This document shows, one piece after another, positions 50,561 to 59,089 of a DNA stretch of 64,000 nt. The notes under the pieces are model-generated. The model searched no databases and was not told where the DNA came from. It saw nothing but the letters and a program-made list of their open reading frames with translations. The stretch spans positions 1,116,001-1,180,000 of the forward strand of contig NZ_CP030033.1 of the NCBI RefSeq assembly GCF_003611035.1, written 5' to 3'. Source of the stretch: Cryobacterium soli. Lineage in GTDB: Bacteria > Actinomycetota > Actinomycetes > Actinomycetales > Microbacteriaceae. A program made the position numbers and the translations under genes. Positions within the stretch are counted from its first letter, which is position 1. The number at the start of each line of letters is the position of its first letter.

Positions 50561-51988
50561 CTAGACGCCGAAGAGCACCTCGATGGGACCGCGCACGAAG
50601 AAGACCAGGAAGCCGACCGCGACGATCCAGAGCAGCGGACTGATCTCGCGGGCCTTGCCCGAGAGTGAACGCACGATGACCCAGCTGATGAAACCGGCAC
50701 CGATGCCGTTGGCGATCGAGTAGCTCAGCGGCATCACGATGATGGTGAGGAACACCGGCAGCACGATCGAGAACTCGGAGAAGTCGATGAACCGGATCTG
50801 GGAGACCATCATGGCGCCCACGATGACGAGGGCGGCGGCGGCCACCTCGAGCGGCACGATCTGGGTGAGCGGGGTGAAGAACATCGCCGCGAGGAACAAG
50901 AGCCCCGTGACGACGTTGGCGAATCCCGTGCGGGCGCCCTCGCCGATGCCGGCACCGGATTCGATGAAGACGGTGTTGGACGAGGACGAGGTGGCCCCTC
51001 CGACGACCGCACCGACGCCCTCGACGATCAGGGCGGACTTGAGGCGGGGGAAGTTGCCGTTCTTGTCGGCCAGCCCGGCCTCGTTGGAGAGCCCGGTCAT
51101 GGTGCCCATGGCGTCGAAGAAGTTGGTGAACACGAGCGTGAAGACGAGCATCACGGCGGCGAGCACGCCGATGCGCTCGAAGGCGCCGAAGCTCACCTGG
51201 CCCACGAGGGAGAGATCGGGCAGCGCGACGATGCTCGTCGGGAGGACGGGGGCGTTGAGGTTCCAGCCGGCCGGGTTGGTACCGAGGGAGGGGCCGACCT
51301 TGAAGATGGCCTCGAGGATGACGGCGAGCACGGTGGTGCCGACGATGCCGATCAGCAGGGCGCCCTTGACTTTACGGGCCACGAGCACGCCGATCAGCAG
51401 CAGCCCGATCACGAACACCGCGGTGGGCAGGCTGGCGACCGAGCCGGCCTCACCGAGCTGAACGGGCGGGGATGCGACGCCGCTTGCACGCACGAAACCG
51501 GAGTCGACCAGGCCGATGAACGCGATGAACAGGCCGATGCCCACGGTGATGGCGATCTTGAGCTGGCGCGGTACGGCCGTGAAGATCATCTCGCGCAAGC
51601 CCGTGGAAGCCAGCAGCACGATGATGAGGCCATTGATGACGACCAGGCCCATGGCCTCGGGCCAGGTGACCTGGCCCACGACGCTGACGGCGAGGAACGA
51701 GTTGATGCCCAGGCCCGCGGCGAACCCGAACGGCAGGCGCGCGATGATCCCGAACAGGATCGTCATGACGCCGGCGGTCAGGGCGGTGACGGCGGCGACC
51801 TGGCCGTTGGGCAGCCAGTTGCCGGCCACGTCCACCGCGGCCTGATCGGCGCTGAAACCACCGAGGATGAGCGGGTTGAGGATGACGATGTACGCCATGG
51901 TGACGAAGGTCACCAGGCCGCCGCGCACCTCACGAGCCCAGGAGGAGCCGCGTCGGGTGATCTCGAAGTATCGGTTGATCGCCGACAT
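50561..51988 (-). CDS. NCS2 family purine permease (guanine/hypoxanthine, AzgA type)
   Basis: A membrane protein of at least 475 residues with about 14 helices. AzgA-type features include the N-terminal RGSSWAREVRGGLVTFVTMAYIVILNPL, split here for length, TNFFDAMGTMTGLSNEAGL with its conserved Asp, and SSSNTVFIESGAGIGEGART. It imports guanine, hypoxanthine or adenine with protons. ATG 51988 has no ribosome binding site. The frame stays open upstream to an ATT at 52108 that has GGAGAG at ideal spacing, which would add 40 Pro/Thr/Ala-rich residues. Confidence 0.87.
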   Translation of the reverse strand: MSAINRYFEITRRGSSWAREVRGGLVTFVTMAYIVILNPLILGGFSADQAAVDVAGNWLPNGQVAAVTALTAGVMTILFGIIARLPFGFAAGLGINSFLAVSVVGQVTWPEAMGLVVINGLIIVLLASTGLREMIFTAVPRQLKIAITVGIGLFIAFIGLVDSGFVRASGVASPPVQLGEAGSVASLPTAVFVIGLLLIGVLVARKVKGALLIGIVGTTVLAVILEAIFKVGPSLGTNPAGWNLNAPVLPTSIVALPDLSLVGQVSFGAFERIGVLAAVMLVFTLVFTNFFDAMGTMTGLSNEAGLADKNGNFPRLKSALIVEGVGAVVGGATSSSSNTVFIESGAGIGEGARTGFANVVTGLLFLAAMFFTPLTQIVPLEVAAAALVIVGAMMVSQIRFIDFSEFSIVLPVFLTIIVMPLSYSIANGIGAGFISWVIVRSLSGKAREISPLLWIVAVGFLVFFVRGPIEVLFGV

Positions 51989-52105
51989 CGGCCCGGTGCC
52001 CGTGGGCTCGGTGCCTGTCGGGCCGGCGCCCGAGGTCGCCGGGCCGGTGGGCTCAGCGCCGGGGGTGGCGGATGCGGAGACTGTGGGCTGGTGCTCTGAT
52101 GCGGA

Positions 52106-52118
52106 AATGATGCTCTCC
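52106..52118 (-). promoter_or_regulatory. Possible non-standard ATT start region of the purine permease gene
   Basis: Read leftward, GGAGAG is followed by ATC and ATT in the permease frame; the ATT is 6 nt after GGAG. No ATG, GTG or TTG with such a site exists nearby. Confidence 0.3.
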
Positions 52119-52150
52119 AGATAGACGGTCGGCGGCGCGCCAAACGACTC

Positions 52151-52156
52151 AGTCTA
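52151..52156 (-). promoter_or_regulatory. -10 box for the purine permease gene
   Basis: Read leftward, TAGACT lies about 40 nt before the GGAG/ATT region. The -35 element is weak. Confidence 0.35.
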
Positions 52157-52199
52157 CGACCAGGGTCGCCGCCTGTGGAAATCAGCCCAACCGCCCTGG

Positions 52200-53834
52200 T
52201 CAAACGTGCGGGACGAAGGCTCCCCAGGCGACCCGCCGTTCGGCGTGCGGATCCGACACCACCCGGTCCCGGGTGTCGATGATGAGGGTCAACCGGTCGG
52301 CTTCGGTGTACGCCGGCCAGGCGGCATCCGGTGTACCCGTTCGGGCGAAACCGAGCCACCAGACCTGCATGCGCGCGCCGATGGCCTTGAAAGCCCGGCG
52401 TCCGCCGAGAACGGTCATGCCCCGGCCGAACCAGCCGTCGAGCCTGTCGAACAACGGGAAGAGCTCCAGGCCGTGGGTGGCGTCAAGTCCCATCCGGCGC
52501 AGCAGCCTGGGTGCGGCGTCGAACCTGTAGAAGTGCACGGGCGCGTACCGGGAGTGCCGCTCGGCCACCTTGACGCTGGGGTACCAGAACGAGTAGTCGC
52601 CGCCGAAGTCGAGCGCGGCGCGCGGCGCGGGGATGCCCGGGTACTGCGCCTTGAGCGCCTTCCTCGCCTTCTTCTTGGTGTTGGCGAAGACCGCCCGCAT
52701 GCGCGGCGGCGTCGACGCCAGAATGTCGATGCGGCCGCTGAACAGCGAGCCCTCCCGCTCGTTCGTGCCGATGATGAGCGGGATACGGTGGGCCCGGCCG
52801 TCCTTGAACGCGTCGAGCGGCCGCTCCGGCAGGAAGTCGCCGTCGATGACCGGGCAGAGCGGGATCGTGCCCGGGTACAGATCGGGCGAGCGCACCGTGA
52901 GGGTGGTCGTGGCCCCGGCGAGGCGGGCGGGCTCGGCCTCGAGTAGCAGCCGCACGGCCTCGGCATCGGTGAGGCCGGAGACGATGGGCGGTTCGCCCCG
53001 CGGCTCGTCGGCGATGCGCTGCTCGTCAGGCTCCACGGTGGCGGCAGGTGTCGGCGCCCCCGAGGTCTGGTCGGCCAGGATCCGCACGAAGCTCGCCGCC
53101 CACTCGGCGGTGAGCTCCGGCGGGTACACCGCGTTCGGCGGGGCGCTCTGGGCGATGGCCCGCTGGAACAGCCCGGCGGCTGCCGGAACGGTCATCAAGG
53201 TGGTCACGGCGTTGCCGCCGGCAGATTCGCCGAACAGGGTCACGGCATCCGGGTCGCCGCCGAATGCACGGATGTTGGCCCGCACCCAGGCGAGCGCCGC
53301 GACCTGGTCGCGCAGCCCCAGGTTGCTCTCGAACGGACGCTCCGGCGTGGAGTAGCGACTGAAGTCGAGGTAGCCCAACGCCCCCAGCCGGTAGTTGATG
53401 CCCACGTAGACGATGCCGCCGCGGCGCACCAGTCCCTCGCCCTGCCGGGGATTCTCCCGCGAGGACCCCACGCTGTACGCGCCGCCGTGCACGAACACCA
53501 TCACGGGCCGCAACGCCGCCTCGTCGGCGGGTTCGTCGGGGGCGATCACGTTGAGGTTGAGGCAGTCCTCGCTCTGCGGGATGCGCGGGTGCGCTCCGAT
53601 GAACTGGCCCTTGTGGCTCTGGGTGGCGACAGGGCCGAACTCGGCGGCGTCACGCACCCCCGGCCAGGCCTCAACCGGCTCTGGCGCCCGGAACCGCAAC
53701 GCGCCGACCGGAGCAGCCGCATAGGGGATGCCGCGCCAGGCCCGGATGCCGCGTTCGCGCACGCCCCGCACCGTGCCGCCGGACACCGTGACCTCGAGGG
53801 GATCGTGGGCGCGGGTGCCGGCATGCGAGGTCAT
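52200..53834 (-). CDS. Carboxylesterase/lipase family protein (type B)
   Basis: A 544-residue alpha/beta-hydrolase. The oxyanion hole is in VFVHGGAYSVGSS, the catalytic Ser in LFGESAGGNAVTTL, and ATHGLELFPLFD holds the likely catalytic His. SEDCLNLNVIAP is the second type B signature. No signal peptide is seen. It hydrolyses carboxylic esters of unknown nature. A Thr/Pro/Glu-rich insert (about 265-290) is unusual. The ATG lies 6 nt after a TAGGAT -10 box. Confidence 0.88.
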   Translation of the reverse strand: MTSHAGTRAHDPLEVTVSGGTVRGVRERGIRAWRGIPYAAAPVGALRFRAPEPVEAWPGVRDAAEFGPVATQSHKGQFIGAHPRIPQSEDCLNLNVIAPDEPADEAALRPVMVFVHGGAYSVGSSRENPRQGEGLVRRGGIVYVGINYRLGALGYLDFSRYSTPERPFESNLGLRDQVAALAWVRANIRAFGGDPDAVTLFGESAGGNAVTTLMTVPAAAGLFQRAIAQSAPPNAVYPPELTAEWAASFVRILADQTSGAPTPAATVEPDEQRIADEPRGEPPIVSGLTDAEAVRLLLEAEPARLAGATTTLTVRSPDLYPGTIPLCPVIDGDFLPERPLDAFKDGRAHRIPLIIGTNEREGSLFSGRIDILASTPPRMRAVFANTKKKARKALKAQYPGIPAPRAALDFGGDYSFWYPSVKVAERHSRYAPVHFYRFDAAPRLLRRMGLDATHGLELFPLFDRLDGWFGRGMTVLGGRRAFKAIGARMQVWWLGFARTGTPDAAWPAYTEADRLTLIIDTRDRVVSDPHAERRVAWGAFVPHV

Positions 53835-53840
53835 GGGGTG

Positions 53841-53846
53841 ATCCTA
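53841..53846 (-). promoter_or_regulatory. -10 box of a leaderless promoter (carboxylesterase)
   Basis: Read leftward, TAGGAT is followed by 6 nt and the ATG at 53834. Confidence 0.5.
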
Positions 53847-53956
53847 ATCCGGTCCGCTGACCCCCGGGCAAACTCGGTGACGGCTGCGGTGGAGCACTAC
53901 GCTCAGCTAGGGCCGCCCGGATGCGGCCGACCGGCTTGAACAGAAACGAGACTCGA

Positions 53957-55231
53957 ATGGCACTGCCCTGGACCCTGCACGGCGACGGTAAGACTTTCGG
54001 CGCGACCGACGTCGTGGCCCCGGGCGAACGTCTCAACTGGCCCATCACGATCGGCATCGGCGCCCAGCACGTCGTGGCGATGTTCGGCGCCACCTTCCTG
54101 GTGCCTCTGATCACGGGCTTCCCGCCGAGCACCACCATCTTGTTCTCCGGCATCGGCACGCTCCTCTTCCTGCTGATCACCCGCAACAAGCTGCCGTCCT
54201 ACCTGGGGTCCTCGTTCGCGTTCATCGCCCCGATCACGGCCGCCGTCGCCACGGCCGGCATGGGCAGCGCCCTGTTCGGCATCCTCGCGGTCGGTGTGCT
54301 GCTGGCGGTCGTCGGCGGCATCGTGCAGGTCGCCGGGGCCGGCTGGATCGACGCGCTGATGCCGCCCGTGGTCTCCGGCGCCATCGTCGCGTTGATCGGC
54401 TTCAACCTCGCGCCTGTCGCCAGGGACAACTTCAGCGACGCACCGCTGACCGCCGTGATCACCCTCGCCGCCGTCATCCTCAGCACGGTCCTGTTCCGGG
54501 GCATCCTCGGCCGCCTGTCGATCTTCCTCGGCGTCATCGTGGGCTACGTGGCCGCGCTCATCCAGGGCGAGGTGGACTTCAGCAAGGTCGGCGACGCCGC
54601 CTGGGTAGGCCTGCCGCCACTGACCCTGCCGACCAACCCGTTCGAGAACCCCGCCGTCTGGGCGATCCTGCCGGCCTTCCTGCCCGTGGTGCTGGTGCTC
54701 ATCGCCGAGAACGTCGGCCACATCCGCGGCGTCGCGCAGATGACCGACAGTTCGGTCAACAAGCTCACCGGCCGGGCGCTGCTCGCCGACGGCCTGGCCA
54801 CCGTGTTGGCCGGCTTCGGCGGCGGCTCAGGTACCACCACCTACGGTGAGAACATCGGCGTCATGGCCGCCACCCGCATCTACTCGACGGCCGCGTACTG
54901 GGTCGCCGGCATCACCGCGGTGCTGCTGGGCCTCTCCCCCAAGGTGGGCGCCGTCATCAGCACCATCCCGGCCGGCGTGCTCGGCGGCGTTACGACGGCC
55001 CTCTACGGCCTCATTGGGGTCATCGGCGTGAAGATCTGGCTCGACAACAAGGTGGACTTCAGCAAGCCGGTCAACCAGTTCACGGCCGCGACCGCGTTGA
55101 TCATCGGCATTGCCGACTACACCTTCAGCGCCGGCACCCTCACGTTCAACGGCATCGCGCTGGGCACCCTGGCCGCCATCGTGATCTACCACCTGATGAC
55201 CTGGATCACCCGCCTCCGCCGCACGGCCTAA
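53957..55231 (+). CDS. uraA: Uracil permease (NCS2 family)
   Basis: A 424-residue, 14-helix nucleobase/proton symporter of the UraA branch. It contains GIGAQHVVAMFGATFLVP (His in the first helix), YLGSSFAFIAPI, VLIAENVGHIRGVAQMT (Glu in TM8) and GGSGTTTYGENIGVMAATR. These match uracil-specific transporters better than xanthine/urate members. ATG 53957 is used because the conserved region starts soon after; the ribosome site is weak (GAGA). A TACGCT box is at 53899. Confidence 0.87.
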   Translation: MALPWTLHGDGKTFGATDVVAPGERLNWPITIGIGAQHVVAMFGATFLVPLITGFPPSTTILFSGIGTLLFLLITRNKLPSYLGSSFAFIAPITAAVATAGMGSALFGILAVGVLLAVVGGIVQVAGAGWIDALMPPVVSGAIVALIGFNLAPVARDNFSDAPLTAVITLAAVILSTVLFRGILGRLSIFLGVIVGYVAALIQGEVDFSKVGDAAWVGLPPLTLPTNPFENPAVWAILPAFLPVVLVLIAENVGHIRGVAQMTDSSVNKLTGRALLADGLATVLAGFGGGSGTTTYGENIGVMAATRIYSTAAYWVAGITAVLLGLSPKVGAVISTIPAGVLGGVTTALYGLIGVIGVKIWLDNKVDFSKPVNQFTAATALIIGIADYTFSAGTLTFNGIALGTLAAIVIYHLMTWITRLRRTA

Positions 55232-55246
55232 GCCCCCTCGCCCCTC

Positions 55247-55309
55247 CCGCGAACTGCGCGCCGAGCACGTCCGGGAGGCGCCTTGGGGGGCTCAACTCAC
55301 GGTTCGCGG
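55247..55309. terminator. Long inverted repeat between convergent genes
   Basis: Perfect 8-bp arms CCGCGAAC (55247-55254) and GTTCGCGG (55302-55309) enclose a GC-rich region with inner pairing potential. It lies between uraA and the small membrane protein gene. Confidence 0.4.
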
Positions 55310-55323
55310 AACTGGGGCGCGGG

Positions 55324-55656
55324 TTACTTGTGCAGGGCCGGCACGATCAGGTACACGCCGTAGAGCACGATCAGGCCGCATACGCCGAAGCAGAGGTAAC
55401 CGGTGTACTGGGCGAGGCGCTTCTGGCCGTCCGTGAGCGGGTTGGCCTTGCGGGCCTTTTTGGCGCGCTTGGCGTCCTTGGCGGCGCGGGCCGGACTCAG
55501 CACGGTGATGGCGCCGGTGAATTCGGCGGGCTCGACGGTGGGGATGCGGCCCGCAGTGGTGAGCATCCGCAGGCCCAGGGAGTAGAGCGAGACGACGACG
55601 GCCGAGGAGACCAGCGAGGCAGCGGCGACAACGAGGAAAGCGGCCCAGTCGATCAC
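55324..55656 (-). CDS. Small membrane protein partner of the Pit transporter
   Basis: A 110-residue protein with two predicted helices: residues 5-27 (WAAFLVVAAASLVSSAVVVS) and about 84-106 (YLCFGVCGLIVLYGVYLIV). A very basic cytoplasmic loop rich in Ala, Lys and Arg lies between. I know no domain for it. Its ATG overlaps the Pit stop by 4 nt, so it is co-translated with the phosphate transporter and may regulate or stabilise it. Small proteins in this position are common in actinobacteria. Confidence 0.7.
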   Translation of the reverse strand: MIDWAAFLVVAAASLVSSAVVVSLYSLGLRMLTTAGRIPTVEPAEFTGAITVLSPARAAKDAKRAKKARKANPLTDGQKRLAQYTGYLCFGVCGLIVLYGVYLIVPALHK

Positions 55657-56843
55657 AGTGCAACCTTCTCTCGGTCCTTGCGGGACGGCTTGCGGGGGGT
55701 CTTCTTGATCTTCACCACGTGGCCGGCATCATCGATGTCGTGCAGGTTGTCGTGTGACACCCGGTCGCGCTTGGACCAGCGGAACAGCACGTAGACCACG
55801 ATCGTGCCGATCACGACGTCGAGCAGAATGCCGATCGGGCCGAGCAACGCCAGCCCCGCCGCGAACGCGCCCATGATGGCGGAGGCCGGCAGGGTGAGCA
55901 GCCAGCCGAGGGCGATCTGCCCGGCCATGCCCCAACGCACCGTGGAGCCGCGCCGGCCGAGGCCGGACCCGATGACCGACCCGGAGGCCACCTGAGTGGT
56001 CGAGAGGGCGAAGCCGAGGTGGCTGGAGGCGAGGATGGTGGCGGCGGTGCTGGTCTCGGCCGCGAAGCCCTGGGCGGGCTTGATCTCGGTGAGTCCGCGG
56101 CCCATGGTGAGGATGATGCGCCAGCCACCGGTGTAGGTGCCGATCGCGATGGCCAGGGCGCAGCAGGCGATGACCCAGAACTGCGGGCCGGAGCCCACGG
56201 CCTGGTAACCCCCGGCGATGAGGGTGAGGGTGATCACTCCCATGGTCTTCTGTGCGTCGTTGGTGCCGTGTGAGAGGGCCACCAGCGAGGACGAGAAGAT
56301 CTGCGCGTAGCGAAAGCCGCCGCGGCCGTCGGGCTTGCCCACGTCGCGGCGGGTGATGGCGTAGGCAAGCCGGGTGGCGATGAATGCGACGATGCCCACG
56401 GTGATCGGCGCGATGAGCGCGGGCAGGATGACCTTCGCCAGCACCACGTCGTAGGCCACGGCCTGCGCGCCGACGCCGATGATGGTGGCCCCGATCAGCC
56501 CGCCGAAGAGGGCGTGGCTGGAGCTGGACGGGAGTCCGCGCAGCCAGGTGATCAGGTTCCAGACGATGGCGCCGATCAGGCCCGCGAAGATCATCTCTGG
56601 GGTGATCTGGATGCCGCCGTCGCCCTCCTTGATGATGCCGCCGGAGACGGTCTTGGCCACCTCGGTGGAGAGGAAGGCGCCGACGAGGTTGAGCACTGCT
56701 GCGACGCCGACGGCGACCTTGGGCTTCATGGCCCCGGTGGCGATCGGCGTGGCCATGGCGTTGGCCGTGTCATGGAACCCGTTGGTGAAGTCGAAGATGA
56801 GTGCCAGTGCGATGACCAGCGCGACGATAAGGGTGAGATCCAC
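55653..56843 (-). CDS. pitA: Low-affinity inorganic phosphate transporter (Pit family)
   Basis: A 396-residue membrane protein with ten or more helices. The two inverted PHO-4 repeats are marked by DFTNGFHDTANAMATPIATG near residue 22 and VALSHGTNDAQKTMGVITL near 195, both with the conserved Asn-Asp/Thr metal-phosphate site. It takes up phosphate as a metal complex with protons. The C-terminal tail is basic. A candidate PhoP-regulated promoter lies upstream. The start is ATG 56843, with AAGGAAA about 11 nt before it. Confidence 0.92.
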   Translation of the reverse strand: MDLTLIVALVIALALIFDFTNGFHDTANAMATPIATGAMKPKVAVGVAAVLNLVGAFLSTEVAKTVSGGIIKEGDGGIQITPEMIFAGLIGAIVWNLITWLRGLPSSSSHALFGGLIGATIIGVGAQAVAYDVVLAKVILPALIAPITVGIVAFIATRLAYAITRRDVGKPDGRGGFRYAQIFSSSLVALSHGTNDAQKTMGVITLTLIAGGYQAVGSGPQFWVIACCALAIAIGTYTGGWRIILTMGRGLTEIKPAQGFAAETSTAATILASSHLGFALSTTQVASGSVIGSGLGRRGSTVRWGMAGQIALGWLLTLPASAIMGAFAAGLALLGPIGILLDVVIGTIVVYVLFRWSKRDRVSHDNLHDIDDAGHVVKIKKTPRKPSRKDREKVAL

Positions 56844-56936
56844 CGGCGTCTTTCCTTGTGATTCGTCCCGGACCGCGACTGGACCAAGGCCCGGGCACGC
56901 CAGGAGAACTGGCTGGCTCGAAACCGGGCCTCGTTG

Positions 56937-56998
56937 ATCCTGACAGCCCGAGGCAGGCAGGTCAATTCAGGAGCTGTTCAGAAGCTGTTCAGAAGCCG
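56937..56998 (-). promoter_or_regulatory. pitA promoter with PHO-box-like repeats
   Basis: Read leftward, TTGACC (56965-56960) and CAGGAT (56942-56937) are 17 bp apart. Three 11-bp direct repeats abut the -35 box on its upstream side: TTCAGGAGCTG (56966), TTCAGAAGCTG (56977) and TTCAGAAGCCG (56988). The GTTCA core and 11-bp period match actinobacterial PhoP boxes. Confidence 0.6.
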
Positions 56999-57010
56999 TA
57001 CTTCTGGCGT

Positions 57011-57487
57011 TCAGCCGCGAGTGACGACGGTCGCGAGATCCTCGCCGAAGGTGAAGGTGGCCTCGACGGGCACACCGGCCAGCACCCCGGGCAACCAATG
57101 CCTGGCGTCGTCCCACATCTCGTCGACGGGCAGGTCGGCGATGGTGAACCACACCGGGTTCAGCTCGTCCGACTCGCGCGGGGTGCCGGTGAACCGGTCG
57201 GTGACGAAGACGTTCGACCGCTGGCTCCAGGCGGGTTTGTGCGGAAACAGGTAGGTGAGCACGCCCATCGCGGTGAGCGCATCCGCCGACACGATGAGCC
57301 CGGATTCCTCCTGGACCTCGCGTACGGCGGCCTCAAGGGCGGACTCCCCCGGCTCGAGCTTGCCGCCGAGACCCACGATGTTGCCCAGGCCCAGACCCTT
57401 CTTCTTGCGGCCCAGCAGCACCTGCGGGGCGCCGGACTCGGACAGTCGGGTGAGGTAACACACGCACACCTCGGGCAGGTCGGTCAT
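57011..57487 (-). CDS. Nudix hydrolase (8-oxo-dGTPase-like)
   Basis: A 158-residue Nudix protein. The full Nudix box runs from Gly42 to Leu64 with Glu48, Arg56-Glu57 and Glu60-Glu61 in place to bind Mg2+. The preceding LLGRKKKGLGLGNIVGLGGK and the Trp-rich C-terminal half are like MTH1-type enzymes that clean oxidised purine nucleotides; this specificity is inferred. The ATG at 57487 is 7 nt after a TACGAT -10 box. It is divergent from the mycoredoxin gene. Confidence 0.87.
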   Translation of the reverse strand: MTDLPEVCVCYLTRLSESGAPQVLLGRKKKGLGLGNIVGLGGKLEPGESALEAAVREVQEESGLIVSADALTAMGVLTYLFPHKPAWSQRSNVFVTDRFTGTPRESDELNPVWFTIADLPVDEMWDDARHWLPGVLAGVPVEATFTFGEDLATVVTRG

Positions 57488-57494
57488 GGCCTCA

Positions 57495-57500
57495 ATCGTA
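57495..57500 (-). promoter_or_regulatory. -10 box of a leaderless promoter (Nudix)
   Basis: Read leftward, TACGAT is followed by 7 nt and the ATG at 57487. Confidence 0.45.
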
Positions 57501-57550
57501 GCGAGCGCCCCGGCACCGACCGTGCCCCGCGGATTCCCGGAAACCTCGGT

Positions 57551-57556
57551 TACGCT
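57551..57556 (+). promoter_or_regulatory. -10 box of a leaderless promoter (mycoredoxin)
   Basis: TACGCT is followed by 6 nt and the ATG at 57563. Confidence 0.5.
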
Positions 57557-57562
57557 GTACGC

Positions 57563-57826
57563 ATGGATTTTGTGCCTCAGACCGGAACTATCACGATGTT
57601 CACCACCACCTGGTGCGGCTACTGCTCGCGGCTGAAGACCCAGCTCGACAAGGTCGGCATCGGCTACACCGAGGTGAACGTCGAAGAGGTCGACGGCACC
57701 TCCGAGCTCGTCATGAGCCTCAACGGGGGCAACCGCACGGTTCCCACGGTGCTGTTCCCGGATGGCTCGGCAGCGACGAACCCGTCGCTCGCGCAGGTGC
57801 AGGCCAAGCTCGCACCCGCGGCCTGA
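57563..57826 (+). CDS. Mycoredoxin/glutaredoxin family protein
   Basis: An 87-residue thioredoxin-fold protein with the active site Cys18-Gly-Tyr-Cys21 (TTTWCGYCSRLK), the cis-proline motif RTVPTVLFPDGS, and a C-terminal helix NPSLAQVQAKL. Actinobacterial proteins of this type (Mrx1) reduce mycothiol mixed disulfides; with no glutathione in these bacteria, mycothiol is the likely partner. It starts with ATG 6 nt after a -10 box and ends before a strong hairpin. Confidence 0.87.
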   Translation: MDFVPQTGTITMFTTTWCGYCSRLKTQLDKVGIGYTEVNVEEVDGTSELVMSLNGGNRTVPTVLFPDGSAATNPSLAQVQAKLAPAA

Positions 57827-57880
57827 CACCCCTCTCTCACGCGCCTTCACGAACCGGGCGCGCGCGACCCGGACACACGA

Positions 57881-57910
57881 CTGCCCGGACGGCCTGAGCC
57901 GTCCGGGCAG
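57881..57910. terminator. Bidirectional terminator between mycoredoxin and pfkA
   Basis: A perfect 13-bp stem (57881-57893 with 57898-57910) with a 4-nt loop, followed by TTCTCT on the plus strand. Confidence 0.85.
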
Positions 57911-57930
57911 TTCTCTGTGCCGGCTCGGGT

Positions 57931-58959
57931 TTAGCCGAAGAGCACGGCTGCTTCGTCGTAGCGCGCCTGGGTGACCCGGTTGAGGTCCATGGTGGCGTCG
58001 GCGATGCTGACGGTGTTGATGTCGGTTCCCTTGAGGGAGACCATCGAACCCCACTTGCCCTCGACGACGGCGTCAACGGCCGCCATACCGAGACGGGTGG
58101 CGAGCACCCGGTCGTAGGCCGACGGGGCGCCACCGCGCTGGGTGTGGCCGAGGACCGTTGCGCGAGCCTCGATACCGGTGCGCTCTTCGACCATGGGGGC
58201 GATGAGCTCGCTGATGCCGCCGAGGCGGGGACGGTTGAACGCGTCCAGGCCCTTGTGCGAGTGGGCCTCGCCCATTTCGGCGAGAAGGAAGCCCTCGGAC
58301 ACGACGAGCACGGGTGCCCGGCCGCGGTCGCGGACGCTCTCGACCCAGGCGCAGATCTGCTCGATGGTCTGCGGCTGCTCGGGGATGAGGATGGCGTGTG
58401 CGCCGCCGGCCATGCCGGAGTGCAGGGCGATCCAACCCACGTGGCGGCCCATGACCTCGACGATCATGCAGCGGCCGTGCGAGTCGGCGGTGGTGCGCAG
58501 ACGGTCGATGGCCTCGGTGGCGATCTCCACGGCGGTGTTGAAGCCGAAGGAGTAGTCGGTGGCCGCGAGGTCGTTGTCGATGGTCTTCGGCACGCCGACG
58601 ATCTTGATGCCGGCGTCGGTGAGACGGCGGGCGGCGGTGAGGGTGCCCTCGCCGCCGATGGCGATGATGGCGTCGATACCCTCGGCGTCCATGGTCTTCT
58701 GGATGTTCTCCGGGCCCGCGTTCTCGCCCTCGAACGGGTTGGTGCGGGAGCTGCCGAGGATGGTGCCACCCTGGCGGGAGAGGCCACGGACGCTGTGACG
58801 GTCGAGCTTCATGAACTCGCCCTGCACCAGCCCGCGCCAGCCGTTGCGGATGCCCACGAACTCGGAGTCGTACGCGCGGCCTCCCTTGAGAACAGCACCC
58901 CGAATCACTGCGTTGAGGCCTGGGCAGTCTCCACCGCTGGTGAGGATACCGATCTTCAT
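57931..58959 (-). CDS. pfkA: 6-phosphofructokinase (ATP-type)
   Basis: A 342-residue PfkA that phosphorylates fructose 6-phosphate in glycolysis. The nucleotide site is TSGGDCPGLNAVIRG at the start. The active site has KTIDNDLAATDYSFGF and the MGRHVGWIALHSG block. At residues 102-106 it reads GGEGT; a Gly at the fourth place predicts ATP use, while PPi-dependent enzymes have Asp there. Effector-site residues are like those of group III actinobacterial enzymes. The ATG has AAGGAG about 10 nt upstream. Confidence 0.92.
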   Translation of the reverse strand: MKIGILTSGGDCPGLNAVIRGAVLKGGRAYDSEFVGIRNGWRGLVQGEFMKLDRHSVRGLSRQGGTILGSSRTNPFEGENAGPENIQKTMDAEGIDAIIAIGGEGTLTAARRLTDAGIKIVGVPKTIDNDLAATDYSFGFNTAVEIATEAIDRLRTTADSHGRCMIVEVMGRHVGWIALHSGMAGGAHAILIPEQPQTIEQICAWVESVRDRGRAPVLVVSEGFLLAEMGEAHSHKGLDAFNRPRLGGISELIAPMVEERTGIEARATVLGHTQRGGAPSAYDRVLATRLGMAAVDAVVEGKWGSMVSLKGTDINTVSIADATMDLNRVTQARYDEAAVLFG

Positions 58960-59089
58960 ATCTGGCTACTCCTTAGTGCATGCATATTGTTGCGGCAGAT
59001 TGCCCGTCCACCATCATGGTGGCGCGCTCTGGCCTGGATCAAGTCAACACCGGCGGCGCTGCTCGGGGGTAGGGACTTCCGGCCCGGTG

